Shown: one piece after another, positions 1 through 7,214 of the stretch
Numbering within the stretch: position 1 is the first letter of the stretch
Layout of the letters: every line of letters begins with the position of its first letter
Source: Actinokineospora spheciospongiae
GTDB taxonomy: Bacteria > Actinomycetota > Actinomycetes > Mycobacteriales > Pseudonocardiaceae
DNA length: 64,000 nucleotides
Assembly: GCF_000564855.1 (NCBI RefSeq)
Contig: NZ_AYXG01000081.1
Location: 48,983 to 112,982, forward strand
Direction: 5' to 3'
Notes under the pieces: model-generated
Database searches by the model: none
Seen by the model: only the letters and a program-made list of their open reading frames with translations
What the model was told of the DNA's origin: nothing
Program-made: the position numbers and the translations under genes

Positions 1-731
1 TGACCGGGACGCGGGTGGCGGTGGTGAGCGGTGGCAGCCGGGGCCTGGGCCGGATCCTGGTCGAGCGGCTGCTCGCCGAGGACTGGTCGGTGGCGACGTT
101 CAGCCGCAACGCCAACGACTTCACCAAGCAGACCGAGGAGGACAGCGGCGACCGTTTCCACTGGGCGCGGCTCGACCTGGCCGACCCGGACGCCATCACC
201 GGGTTCGTCGCCGGGGTGCGGGAGCGCTTCGGCGGGGTCGACCTGCTGGTCAACAACGCCGCCATCCTGCACCAGGGCCTGTTCGTGACCATGCCGCGGG
301 CCCAGACCACGGCCACGGTCACGACCAACCTGCTCGCCCCGATCCTGCTGACCCAGGCCTGCGCGCGGGAGATGACGCGCCGCGGCGGCGGGCAGGTGGT
401 GGCCATCTCCTCGATCAACTCGGTGCGCGGCTACCGGGGCGTGGCCGTCTACACCGCCACCAAGGCGGGCATGGACGGGTTCACCCGCGCGCTGGCCACC
501 GAGCTGGGCGCGTTCGGGATCCGGGTCAACTCAGTGGTCCCCGGCTTCTTCGACAGCGCGCTCACCGAGGGGGTCACCGACGAGAACCGGGAGAAGATCA
601 TCCGCCGCACCCCGCTGGGGCGACTGGCCACCGGTGACGACGTCGCCGACGCGGTGCGGTTCCTGGTCTCCCCCGCCGCGTCGTTCATCACCGGGCAGAC
701 CATCGTCGTGGACGGAGGAATCACATGCTGA
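1..731 (+). CDS. SDR family oxidoreductase (3-oxoacyl-ACP reductase-like), start just outside window
   Basis: NAD(P)-dependent short-chain dehydrogenase resembling FabG, expected to reduce a beta-keto group on a carrier-bound acyl chain. Visible signatures are the Rossmann glycine motif SGGSRGLG near the N-terminus, the NNAA motif, catalytic Ser followed by YTATK (the Tyr-x3-Lys pair), and the C-terminal GQTIVVDGG segment. The window opens with 'tg', in frame with the coding sequence, so the true start codon is probably an NTG whose first base lies one position left of the window; a GTG at 15 is the first complete start. The stop overlaps the ATG of the carrier protein by 7 bases, so the two are translationally coupled. 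The substrate is inferred from the neighbouring carrier protein only. Confidence 0.88.
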   Translation, partial: TGTRVAVVSGGSRGLGRILVERLLAEDWSVATFSRNANDFTKQTEEDSGDRFHWARLDLADPDAITGFVAGVRERFGGVDLLVNNAAILHQGLFVTMPRAQTTATVTTNLLAPILLTQACAREMTRRGGGQVVAISSINSVRGYRGVAVYTATKAGMDGFTRALATELGAFGIRVNSVVPGFFDSALTEGVTDENREKIIRRTPLGRLATGDDVADAVRFLVSPAASFITGQTIVVDGGITC

Positions 732-1012
732 CCATCGCCGACGTGCGCGCGGTCATCACCAGCGAGATCCGGCACCTGCTCGTCGAAGCCGGTGGCGACG
801 ACGACCCGGGGCTCGACGACGGCGGCCGCGCGCTGCACGAGGTGGGGCTCAACTCGCTGATGCTGGCGCGGTTGCTGATCCAGCTCGAGGGCGAGTTCGG
901 CGTCGACCCGTTCGCCTCGGGCGAGGTCTCCATCGTGGACGTCCGCTCGCTCGACGAACTGGCGGAGGTCTACCGGCGGGCGATGGCGACACCGCGGTCC
1001 GTGCCGGGGTGA
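725..1012 (+). CDS. acyl carrier protein
   Basis: Small acidic 95-residue carrier protein. The phosphopantetheine attachment motif is GLNSL (Ser44), a variant of the usual D-S-L, followed by the expected helix LMLARLLIQLEGEFGV. It would hold an acyl chain through a 4'-phosphopantetheine arm. A GGAGGAA ribosome binding site at about 714-720 precedes ATG 725, and the start overlaps the upstream SDR stop. Being paired with a reductase and followed by an AvrD-like protein, it probably delivers a (beta-keto)acyl chain to a dedicated small pathway instead of to primary fatty acid synthesis. An aryl or peptidyl carrier role cannot be excluded from sequence alone. Confidence 0.85.
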   Translation: MLTIADVRAVITSEIRHLLVEAGGDDDPGLDDGGRALHEVGLNSLMLARLLIQLEGEFGVDPFASGEVSIVDVRSLDELAEVYRRAMATPRSVPG

Positions 1013-1061
1013 GCCGCGCCCACTCGATGGCAAGCGTTCCGACGAGAGCCGAGGAAACCCG

Positions 1062-2054
1062 ATGACACCAACCCGCCTGTCCTGGGCGAGCATCGACGAC
1101 CACCTCGGGCCCGGCGCGACCCGGTTCTTCGGCGCCGGGTACCGGCGGGCCGAGTACGACGTCCGCGACGTGCGCCTCGGTGCCGAGCTGTCGGCCGAGG
1201 TGAGCGTCGGCTACCCCGCCGACTGGTCGCGCAAGTCCGCGGACGTCGACCTGCGCCCGCACCTGAGCAGCGTCGACACCCTGGTCCTCGGCGCCCAGCT
1301 CGCCGAGGCGCTGCTGGCCGCGCGGCACCGGCTCGACGGCCCGGCCCGGCGCCGGATGCGGCTGCGCAAGGTCACCCTGCGTGCCGGGATGGCACCGGTG
1401 GAGGACCTGGTCGGGCTGCCCGCGTCCGCCGCGGTGACCGGGACCAGTGCGGCAGGTGGCGGCCTCGTGTCCGTCGTGGACACCGCGGTCGGCGCGATGC
1501 GGGCCAAGGTCGAGGTCGAGCACCCGGTCGACGGCGGCATGGCGTGGCCGGACCGGGCGCGGTCCCTGCCGGACCTGCTCGGCCCGGCGGCCCAGCGCTA
1601 CTACGGCGACGGGTTCCGCGGTCGCGCGCTGCGGCTGTGCGACGTCGACGCCGACACGGTCGAGCACGTGGCAACGGCCGTCGTGCGCCGTGAGGAGCCT
1701 GCCGCCGTCGGTGGCGAAGGCATCGAGGGTGCGTCGCAGCCGTCGGTGTCCATGGTGGACTGCTTCGTGGTCTGCCTGCAGCTGTCGCAGGTCCTGATGT
1801 ACGAACTGGATTCGCTCACCAGGGGCAGCAGCAACACGCTGTGGATGATGCAGACAACGCTGACCGCGGTCGACCGAGCCCGGCCTTGGCACCGCGAACT
1901 GCCCGCGCGCACCGCCATCACCGGCAACCACCTGCTCCCGCTGCGCGGGCAGACCTGGCGCAACGTCGACGTCGCGGGCGAACTGGGCGGCGTGGCCATG
2001 CGCAGCTCGCTGGCGCACCGACTCCCCGACCCGACCACTGGAAGGACATCATGA
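1062..2054 (+). CDS. AvrD-like protein (putative acyl-sugar/butenolide-type synthase)
   Basis: 330 residues, recognised from memory as resembling the AvrD family (Pseudomonas syringae AvrD directs synthesis of syringolides, acyl-glycoside elicitors, from a beta-ketoacyl precursor and a sugar). The N-terminus has IDDHLGPGATRFFGAGYRR (11-29). The protein is an internal duplication: LGPGATRFFGAGYRR (15-29) recurs as LGPAAQRYYGDGFRG (173-187), and SSVDTLVLGAQLAEALL (69-85) recurs as SMVDCFVVCLQLSQVLM (230-246), both followed by a conserved T-L about 22 residues on. That pattern suggests a tandem double-domain fold, as in AfsA-type butyrolactone synthases. Its place after an SDR and ACP suits use of a carrier-bound beta-ketoacyl chain. 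Family assignment is moderately confident; the product is inference. Confidence 0.6.
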   Translation: MTPTRLSWASIDDHLGPGATRFFGAGYRRAEYDVRDVRLGAELSAEVSVGYPADWSRKSADVDLRPHLSSVDTLVLGAQLAEALLAARHRLDGPARRRMRLRKVTLRAGMAPVEDLVGLPASAAVTGTSAAGGGLVSVVDTAVGAMRAKVEVEHPVDGGMAWPDRARSLPDLLGPAAQRYYGDGFRGRALRLCDVDADTVEHVATAVVRREEPAAVGGEGIEGASQPSVSMVDCFVVCLQLSQVLMYELDSLTRGSSNTLWMMQTTLTAVDRARPWHRELPARTAITGNHLLPLRGQTWRNVDVAGELGGVAMRSSLAHRLPDPTTGRTS

Positions 2055-2767
2055 AGCTCGCGATCTCCGGCACGTACTCCTCGGGCAAGACCTTCACCGT
2101 GATGGCGCTGGCGCACCACACCGGCCTCCCGCGCACCCTGGCCAAGACGATCCGGGAGATCCTGCCCGACGCGGTCCCCGGCAAGTCGCTCGCCCAGTGC
2201 ACCCCGGCCGAGTTCCTGCAGCTGGCAATGCGCAGGCACGTCGGCCGCGCGGTGCACGAGGGCAGGCTGGTGGACGGGTTCATCTCCGACGGGTCGTCGC
2301 TGCAGGAGTGGATCTACGGCGCGGTCCGGGTGCTGTTCGGGATGAACCCCAGCGTCACCGCCGACCGGCTCGACGTCATCCCGCGCTCAGAGCTCTCCGC
2401 GGAGATGCTGTTCTTCGAGCAGGTCGTCGCCCAGTACGGGCACGCCTTCAAGCAGCACGTCAAGGCGAGCTTCGACGCGTTCGTCCACCTGCCCAACGAA
2501 CTCCCGCTCTCCGCGGACGGGCACCGGCCGATGAACGACCGCTTCCGCGCCACCTGCGACGACATGCTGCTCGGCACGCTCGACGAGCTGGAGATGCCCT
2601 ACCACATCGTGGGCGGCACCATCGAGCAGCGGCTGGAGACGATCACCCGCCTGCACGACCTGCCGGTGGTGCTCGGGATCGAGGAGTCGGTGGCCAGGGC
2701 GCGCGCGGAGTACGCGCTGCTCGACACCCGCCTGGAGACCCAGCGCGCCAAGAGCGCGGTCGCGTAG
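2051..2767 (+). CDS. P-loop ATPase/kinase (AAA_28-like)
   Basis: 238-residue nucleotide-binding protein starting at ATG 2051, which overlaps the AvrD-like stop (ATGA). The Walker A loop GTYSSGKT is at residues 7-14. The next landmark, DGSSLQEWIYG, matches the position of the DRS-type motif in AAA_28/NadR-like kinases, which phosphorylate small molecules. There is no membrane segment and no DNA-binding domain. In this operon it could phosphorylate the sugar-like partner of the AvrD product, or the product itself as activation or self-control; both are speculation. Its conserved position immediately after the AvrD-like gene would be the quickest test of a functional link. Confidence 0.62.
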   Translation: MKLAISGTYSSGKTFTVMALAHHTGLPRTLAKTIREILPDAVPGKSLAQCTPAEFLQLAMRRHVGRAVHEGRLVDGFISDGSSLQEWIYGAVRVLFGMNPSVTADRLDVIPRSELSAEMLFFEQVVAQYGHAFKQHVKASFDAFVHLPNELPLSADGHRPMNDRFRATCDDMLLGTLDELEMPYHIVGGTIEQRLETITRLHDLPVVLGIEESVARARAEYALLDTRLETQRAKSAVA

Positions 2768-2774
2768 GCCCGCC

Positions 2775-3092
2775 TTGGCCACCACCCGCGCACCACTGGA
2801 GCGGCTCAGCGAGCGCGAACTGCAGGTGCTCGACCTGCTCTCCCGGGGGTGCTCGAACCTGGCCATCGGCGAGCGGCTGCGGGTGATGCCGAAGACGGTG
2901 GAAGCCCACGTGCGCAGCGTCTTCGCCAAGCTCGACCTCGAACCCCGCGCTGACGAGCACCGCCGCGTGCTGGCCGCGGTGACCTACCTGGGGCACCGGT
3001 CCGACACCGGCCCCGATCCACACGGCACCGATGCCCACGGCACGCATTCCCGCAGCACCGATTCCCCCGGCACCACTGAGGAGACAGCATGA
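2775..3092 (+). CDS. LuxR/GerE-type HTH regulator lacking a sensor domain
   Basis: 105-residue protein. Residues 9-66 form a complete GerE/LuxR helix-turn-helix (LSERELQVLDLLSRG, NLAIGERL, KTVEAHVRSVFAKL). There is no receiver, PAS or autoinducer-binding domain upstream, and the C-terminal 30 residues are a low-complexity run of G-T, H-G-T and S-T repeats. The start is TTG 2775, seven bases after the kinase gene, and the stop overlaps the methyltransferase ATG. As the only DNA-binding protein in the operon it is the natural candidate for a cluster-specific regulator, possibly acting with a protein partner. Loss of a sensor domain through truncation is possible, but the reading frame and coupling are intact. 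Confidence 0.75.
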   Translation: MATTRAPLERLSERELQVLDLLSRGCSNLAIGERLRVMPKTVEAHVRSVFAKLDLEPRADEHRRVLAAVTYLGHRSDTGPDPHGTDAHGTHSRSTDSPGTTEETA

Positions 3093-3913
3093 CCGACACC
3101 CTGGACACCACGGGCGACGTCGGTGAGTTCACCGCCGTCGACACCACCGCCGACGCCTCCTGGTTCATCCACTTCATGGACCTGGCCAACGCGCTGCCGG
3201 AGTACGTCGCGGTCCGGCGCGAACTCATCACCACGCTCGGCGACCTGACCGGGAGCACCGTGCTCGACGTCGGGTGCGGCACCGGGGACGACGCCAGGGA
3301 GCTCGCCGAGCACGTGGGGCCGACCGGCGGTGTGCTCGGCACCGACCTGAGCGAGGCGATGGTCACCGAGGCGCGCACCAGAAGCGCGGGGTCGCCCCTG
3401 CCCGTCCGCTTCGAAACCGCCGACATGTGCGCGCTGCCCTACGACGACGGCGCCTTCGACGGCGTGCGGGCCAAGCTGGTCCGCCAGCACTGCCCGAACC
3501 TCGACGCGGCCGACGACGAACTGGTGCGGGTGATCAGGCCCGGCGGGCGGCTCGCGGTGTTCGACTACGACTTCGAGACCCTCGCGGTGGACCACCCGGA
3601 CCGGGCGGCGACCCGGGAGCTGGTGGCCTGCTGGGTCGACGGGCACCGGAGCGGGTGGAACGGCAGGCAGTTGGAGCGCCGCTTCCTTGACCGCGGGCTG
3701 CGCGAGGTGACGGTGACGCCCCACACCGTGCGGCTGCCGTTCGGCTTCTTCCGCGCGTCCCTGGAGGGCAAGCTGGCCCAGGCGCAGGCCTCCGGTCAGC
3801 TGTCGCTGTCGGCGGAGGACCTCCAGTCCTGGTGGAAGCCGCTATTCGCGGCGCAGGAGAACGAGCGGTTCTTCGCCTCGCTGACCGGTTTCGTGCTCGG
3901 CGCTACCCGCTGA
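3089..3913 (+). CDS. class I SAM-dependent methyltransferase
   Basis: 274 residues with motif I VLDVGCGTGDD at about 58-68, the acidic loop TDLSEAM, and RVIRPGGRLAVFDYDFE as the post-motif region, all typical of UbiE/Methyltransf_11-25 enzymes. It begins inside the stop codon of the LuxR-type gene (ATGA), so it belongs to the same transcript. The family methylates small molecules; here the likely substrate is the product of the SDR/ACP/AvrD-like steps (inference). Its 3' end overlaps the convergent MarR gene by 11 bases, which marks the end of the operon. Confidence 0.85.
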   Translation: MTDTLDTTGDVGEFTAVDTTADASWFIHFMDLANALPEYVAVRRELITTLGDLTGSTVLDVGCGTGDDARELAEHVGPTGGVLGTDLSEAMVTEARTRSAGSPLPVRFETADMCALPYDDGAFDGVRAKLVRQHCPNLDAADDELVRVIRPGGRLAVFDYDFETLAVDHPDRAATRELVACWVDGHRSGWNGRQLERRFLDRGLREVTVTPHTVRLPFGFFRASLEGKLAQAQASGQLSLSAEDLQSWWKPLFAAQENERFFASLTGFVLGATR

Positions 3914-4448
3914 CCTCGGCCGGGGCGCCCGCGGCGGCGGGCGCCCCGGCACCCTCCTCGTCCAGGCTGAGCAGCAGGTCCCGCAGCAGGCCCGAGAGCT
4001 GCTCGCGGGACTCCGGGCCGACCCGGTCGACCAGCTCGGCGGTGGCCGCGGAGTGCGCCCGCACCGCGGTCTCGGCCAGTGACCGGCCCGTGTCGGTGAG
4101 CGCGACCAGCAGCGAGCGGCGGTCGCCGGGGGCGAGCCTGCGGGTGATCAGCCCGCGCTCCTCCAGCCGGGCCAGGCGCTTGGTCAGCCCGCCGCCGGAG
4201 ATCATGAGCCAGCGGTTGAGCGCGCTGGGCGCCAGCTCGTGCGCGGCGCCGCTGCGCAGCAGGATCGCCAGCACTTCGAACTCACCGGGGTCGAGGCCGA
4301 GCGGGGCGAGCGTATCCGTCGCCAGCCGCTCCAACCGCCTGGCCAACAGAGTGATCCGCTTGGAGACGGCCATCTGCCGCAGGGCGAGGTCGTAGCTGGA
4401 CCACGACCACTCGCCCAGCATCCGATCGATGTCGTCTCGGCCGTCCAT
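3903..4448 (-). CDS. MarR family transcriptional regulator
   Basis: 181-residue winged-helix repressor. The HTH region runs through LDPGEFEVLAILLRSG and ALNRWLMISGGGLTKRLARLEERGLI, followed by the MarR wing RRLAPGDRRSLLVALTDTG. The C-terminus is a Gly/Ala/Pro-rich tail. It is divergent from the MFS/aldehyde oxidoreductase operon, and a perfect 15-bp palindrome lies in the shared spacer, so it probably represses that operon and itself until a phenolic, aldehyde or drug-like ligand binds. This is the usual MarR arrangement; the ligand is unknown. Confidence 0.87.
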   Translation of the reverse strand: MDGRDDIDRMLGEWSWSSYDLALRQMAVSKRITLLARRLERLATDTLAPLGLDPGEFEVLAILLRSGAAHELAPSALNRWLMISGGGLTKRLARLEERGLITRRLAPGDRRSLLVALTDTGRSLAETAVRAHSAATAELVDRVGPESREQLSGLLRDLLLSLDEEGAGAPAAAGAPAEVSG

Positions 4449-4478
4449 GCCCGTCAGCGTACCTCGAACGAAGGGTGG

Positions 4479-4517
4479 TAGTTTGCCGGTGAATGGTATT
4501 CCAGCAAACTATTTGCT
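4479..4517. promoter_or_regulatory. MarR operator region
   Basis: AGCAAA-CTA-TTTGCT at 4503-4517 is a perfect 6-3-6 palindrome. An upstream element TAGTTTGC (4479-4486) is the reverse complement of GCAAACTA (4504-4511), giving a second, larger inverted repeat. A TAGTTA -10-like hexamer follows at 4522-4527, so a protein bound here would block the rightward promoter. The MFS start GTG 4551 has an AGGAGG site at 4540-4545. Confidence 0.7.
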
Positions 4518-4550
4518 AGCGTAGTTATACCCAGGCCCCAGGAGGTTACC

Positions 4551-5768
4551 GTGAGCACACCCCAGACGACCCGCGATCCGAGCACCGCGGCCGGGCCGGA
4601 CGCACCGAAGAGCTCCCCGCTGCCGCTGGCCGTCGCGTTCCTGACGCTGCTCGCGATCGGCACCGACCTGTTCGTGGTCTCCCCGCTGCTGCCCGCGATC
4701 GCGGGCGAGTACGGCGTGTCGATCGGCGCGGCGGGCACGTCGGTCACCGCGTTCTCCCTGGCCTACATGGTCGGCGCGCCGCTGGGCGGCACCCTGGCCG
4801 ACCGGGTCGGCAGGCGCGGTGTGCTGGTCATCGGCCTGACCGGCTTCGCGCTGGCCAACATCCTCACCGGTCTGCCGCTCGGCTTCGGCCCGCTGCTGGT
4901 CGCGCGGGTGATCGCGGGCCTGTTCGCCGCGGGGGTGACGCCGTCGCTGCTGGCCCTGGTCGGGCAGTCGGCCCCGCCCGCGCGGCGCGGGTTCTGGATG
5001 TCCACCGCGATGGCGGGCTTCCTGATCTCGCTGACCACCGGCGCCCCGACCGGCACCGCGGTCGCCGCGGTCCTCGGCTGGGAGTCGGCCTTCTTCGGCA
5101 TCGGGATCCTGGCGCTGGTGCTGGCCGTGGTGAACCGCTTCATCTGGCCGCGCGGCGCGGGCGCGGTCGCCCCGCAGGCGGGGGCGGGCCGGGTGCCGCT
5201 GGCCACCAAGCTCCGGGCGGTCTCGGTCACCGGCATCTGGGCGTTCGCGGTCTACTCGTTCTACACCTACCTCGGCAGCGGTCTGGAGGACGTCGCCGGG
5301 CTCAGCACCGGTGTCATCGCGACCGCGCTGATCGTCTACGGCCTCGGCGCGGTCGCGGGCAGCCTCAGCGGCGGCAGGTTGGCCGACCGCTACGGCGCGG
5401 GCCGGGTCGCCGTCACCAGCCTACTGCTGCTCGCCGTCGCCCTGGTCGTGGTCGACCTGCTGGTGCACGCGCCCGCCTGGCTGCTGCTGGTGTCCCTCGG
5501 CCTGTTCGCGCTGACCGCCTACCCGTGCCTGCCCGCCTACCAGTCCAGGCTGGTGGCGACCTTCCCCACCGAGAGCGGCTCGGTGTTGGCCTGGAACAGC
5601 TTCTTCATGTACCTCGGCACGTCGGTCGGGTCCGCGGTCGGCGGCGCCCTGCTCAGCTCGGCCGGATTCCGCTGGATCCCGGTCGTGGGCGCGATCGCGG
5701 CGGTCATCGGCGCCGTGGTCTACCACCGCTGGTCGCTGCCGAGGCAGAAGGTGGGGGAGACCGCGTGA
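4551..5768 (+). CDS. MFS transporter, DHA1-type exporter
   Basis: 405 residues with twelve predicted hydrophobic segments. The A-motif GGTLADRVGRRGVLVIG lies between TM2 and TM3 and a second copy GGRLADRYGAGRV lies in the C-terminal half, as in 12-TM drug:H+ antiporters of the AraJ/Cmx kind. The GTG 4551 start is preceded by AGGAGG. Its stop overlaps the GTG of the [2Fe-2S] subunit (GTGA), so transporter and aldehyde oxidoreductase are co-transcribed and share the MarR operator. This suggests export or import of the same aromatic or aldehyde compound that the oxidoreductase handles (inference). Confidence 0.87.
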   Translation: MSTPQTTRDPSTAAGPDAPKSSPLPLAVAFLTLLAIGTDLFVVSPLLPAIAGEYGVSIGAAGTSVTAFSLAYMVGAPLGGTLADRVGRRGVLVIGLTGFALANILTGLPLGFGPLLVARVIAGLFAAGVTPSLLALVGQSAPPARRGFWMSTAMAGFLISLTTGAPTGTAVAAVLGWESAFFGIGILALVLAVVNRFIWPRGAGAVAPQAGAGRVPLATKLRAVSVTGIWAFAVYSFYTYLGSGLEDVAGLSTGVIATALIVYGLGAVAGSLSGGRLADRYGAGRVAVTSLLLLAVALVVVDLLVHAPAWLLLVSLGLFALTAYPCLPAYQSRLVATFPTESGSVLAWNSFFMYLGTSVGSAVGGALLSSAGFRWIPVVGAIAAVIGAVVYHRWSLPRQKVGETA

Positions 5769-6232
5769 TCCCACTGGTCCTGCGGGTCAACGGCCGCGAG
5801 CACCGCATCGAGGTGGAGGCCAGGGTGACCCTCCTCGACGCCCTGCGCGACGTGCTGCACCTGACCGGCACCAAGAAGGGCTGTGATCGCGGGGAGTGCG
5901 GTGCCTGCACGGTCCACGTCGACGGCGAGCGGATCAACTCGTGCCTGGCGCTGGCGGTCATGCAGGAGGGCAGGGAGGTGACCACCGTGGAGGGTGTCGG
6001 CACGGTCGGGGCGCCGCACCCGGTCCAGGCGGCCTTCGTCGCCCGCGACGCGCTGCAGTGCGGCTACTGCACCCCGGGGCAGGTCATGTCGGCGATCGCG
6101 TGCGTCCGGGAGGGCCACACCGGCAGCGACGACGAGATCCGGGAGTGGATGAGCGGCAACCTCTGCCGGTGCGCGGCCTACGAGCAGATCGTGGCCGCCG
6201 TCCGGGACGCGGCGGAGGCGCACCGTGCGTGA
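5765..6232 (+). CDS. aldehyde oxidoreductase [2Fe-2S] subunit (PaoA-like)
   Basis: 155-residue small subunit of a molybdenum hydroxylase. It carries the plant-ferredoxin-type cluster motif GCDRGECGACTVHVDG and the second C-terminal cluster motif QCGYCTPGQVM ... GNLCRCAAYEQI, so both [2Fe-2S] centres have their cysteines. Unlike E. coli PaoA there is no Tat signal before the first beta strand, so this complex is probably cytoplasmic. The GTG start overlaps the MFS stop and the 3' end overlaps the FAD subunit by 8 bases. Confidence 0.9.
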   Translation: MIPLVLRVNGREHRIEVEARVTLLDALRDVLHLTGTKKGCDRGECGACTVHVDGERINSCLALAVMQEGREVTTVEGVGTVGAPHPVQAAFVARDALQCGYCTPGQVMSAIACVREGHTGSDDEIREWMSGNLCRCAAYEQIVAAVRDAAEAHRA

Positions 6233-7214
6233 CTTCGACTACGTCCGGGCCACCGGGTCCGACCACGCGATCGAGGCCCTGGCCGCCCGGCCGGGCGCGC
6301 GACCGGTCGCGGGCGGCACGGACCTGCTCACCCTCCTCAAGGACGGGATCGAGGCCCCCGAGGCGCTCGTCGACATCACCGGCACCGGGCTCGGCGCGGT
6401 GGAGCACGGCCCGGACGGCCTGACCCTGGGCGCGCTCGCCACCCTGAGCCGGGTCGCCGCGGACCCCGCGGTGCGCGCGAGCCACCCGCTGCTGGTGCAG
6501 GCGGTGGAGTCCGCCGCGTCCCCGCAGCTGCGGAACATGGCCACCATCGGCGGGAACCTCCTGCAGCGCACCAGGTGCCCGTACTTCCGGGCCGAGACCG
6601 CGCTGCCGTGCAACCGCCGCACCCCGGGGTCCGGCTGCTCCGCCGTCGACGGCGAGCACCGCGCCGCGGCGATCTTCGGCTGGACCGGGCACTGCGTGGC
6701 CACCCACCCCTCCGACCCGGCGGTCGCGCTGTCCGCCGCGGACGCCCGGGTGCGGGTGCGCTCGGCGGGCGGCGAGCGCACCCTGGCGCTCGACGAGCTG
6801 CTGCGGCTGCCCGGCGACACCCCCGACCGGGAGACGGCGCTGGACCACGCGGAACTGATCACCGCCGTCGAGGTGCCCGCGCTGCCCGCCGGGAGCCGGT
6901 CCTGCTACCTCAAGGTCCGCGAGCGGGCCTCCTACGAGTTCGCGCTCGTCTCCTGCGCGGTGGTGCTGGGGGTCGACGGGCGCAAGCGCATCAGCCAGGC
7001 GCGGATCGCGCTGGGCGGGGTGGCCGCCCGCCCGTGGCGGCTGGTCGAGGCGGAACGCGCGCTGGTCGGGGTCGAGCTGACCGCCGTCCCGGTGCGCGCC
7101 GCCGTCGAGCGGTCCTTCGCGGCGGCGGAGGCGTTGCCGGGCAACGCGTTCAAGGTCGAGGTCGGCATCCGCACGGCGGTCCGCGCCGTGCTCACGGCGG
7201 GGGGCGCGCGGTGA
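6225..7214 (+). CDS. aldehyde oxidoreductase FAD subunit with extra [4Fe-4S] site (PaoB-like)
   Basis: 329-residue FAD subunit (FAD_binding_5 plus CO_deh_flav_C). FAD-binding motifs are VAGGTDLLTLL and ATIGGNLLQRT. The insert that follows has four cysteines, in RCPYFR, LPCNRR, GSGCSAV and HCVATHP, the pattern that in E. coli PaoB and 4-hydroxybenzoyl-CoA reductase beta subunits binds an additional [4Fe-4S] cluster. This separates it from ordinary xanthine dehydrogenase or CO dehydrogenase medium subunits and supports a PaoABC-type aldehyde oxidase. Gene overlaps of 8 bases upstream and 4 bases downstream imply coupled synthesis. Confidence 0.88.
   Translation: MRDFDYVRATGSDHAIEALAARPGARPVAGGTDLLTLLKDGIEAPEALVDITGTGLGAVEHGPDGLTLGALATLSRVAADPAVRASHPLLVQAVESAASPQLRNMATIGGNLLQRTRCPYFRAETALPCNRRTPGSGCSAVDGEHRAAAIFGWTGHCVATHPSDPAVALSAADARVRVRSAGGERTLALDELLRLPGDTPDRETALDHAELITAVEVPALPAGSRSCYLKVRERASYEFALVSCAVVLGVDGRKRISQARIALGGVAARPWRLVEAERALVGVELTAVPVRAAVERSFAAAEALPGNAFKVEVGIRTAVRAVLTAGGAR

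Noticed and set aside
1062..2054. AfsA (gamma-butyrolactone synthase) family
   Set aside because: The N-terminal GP-x4-FFGxGYRR pattern is not that of AfsA as I know it and fits AvrD better; a distant structural relation remains possible.
3903..3913. Possible sequencing error at the methyltransferase/MarR 3' overlap
   Set aside because: Both C-termini look natural, and short convergent overlaps are common in this window (also at 9836-9879).
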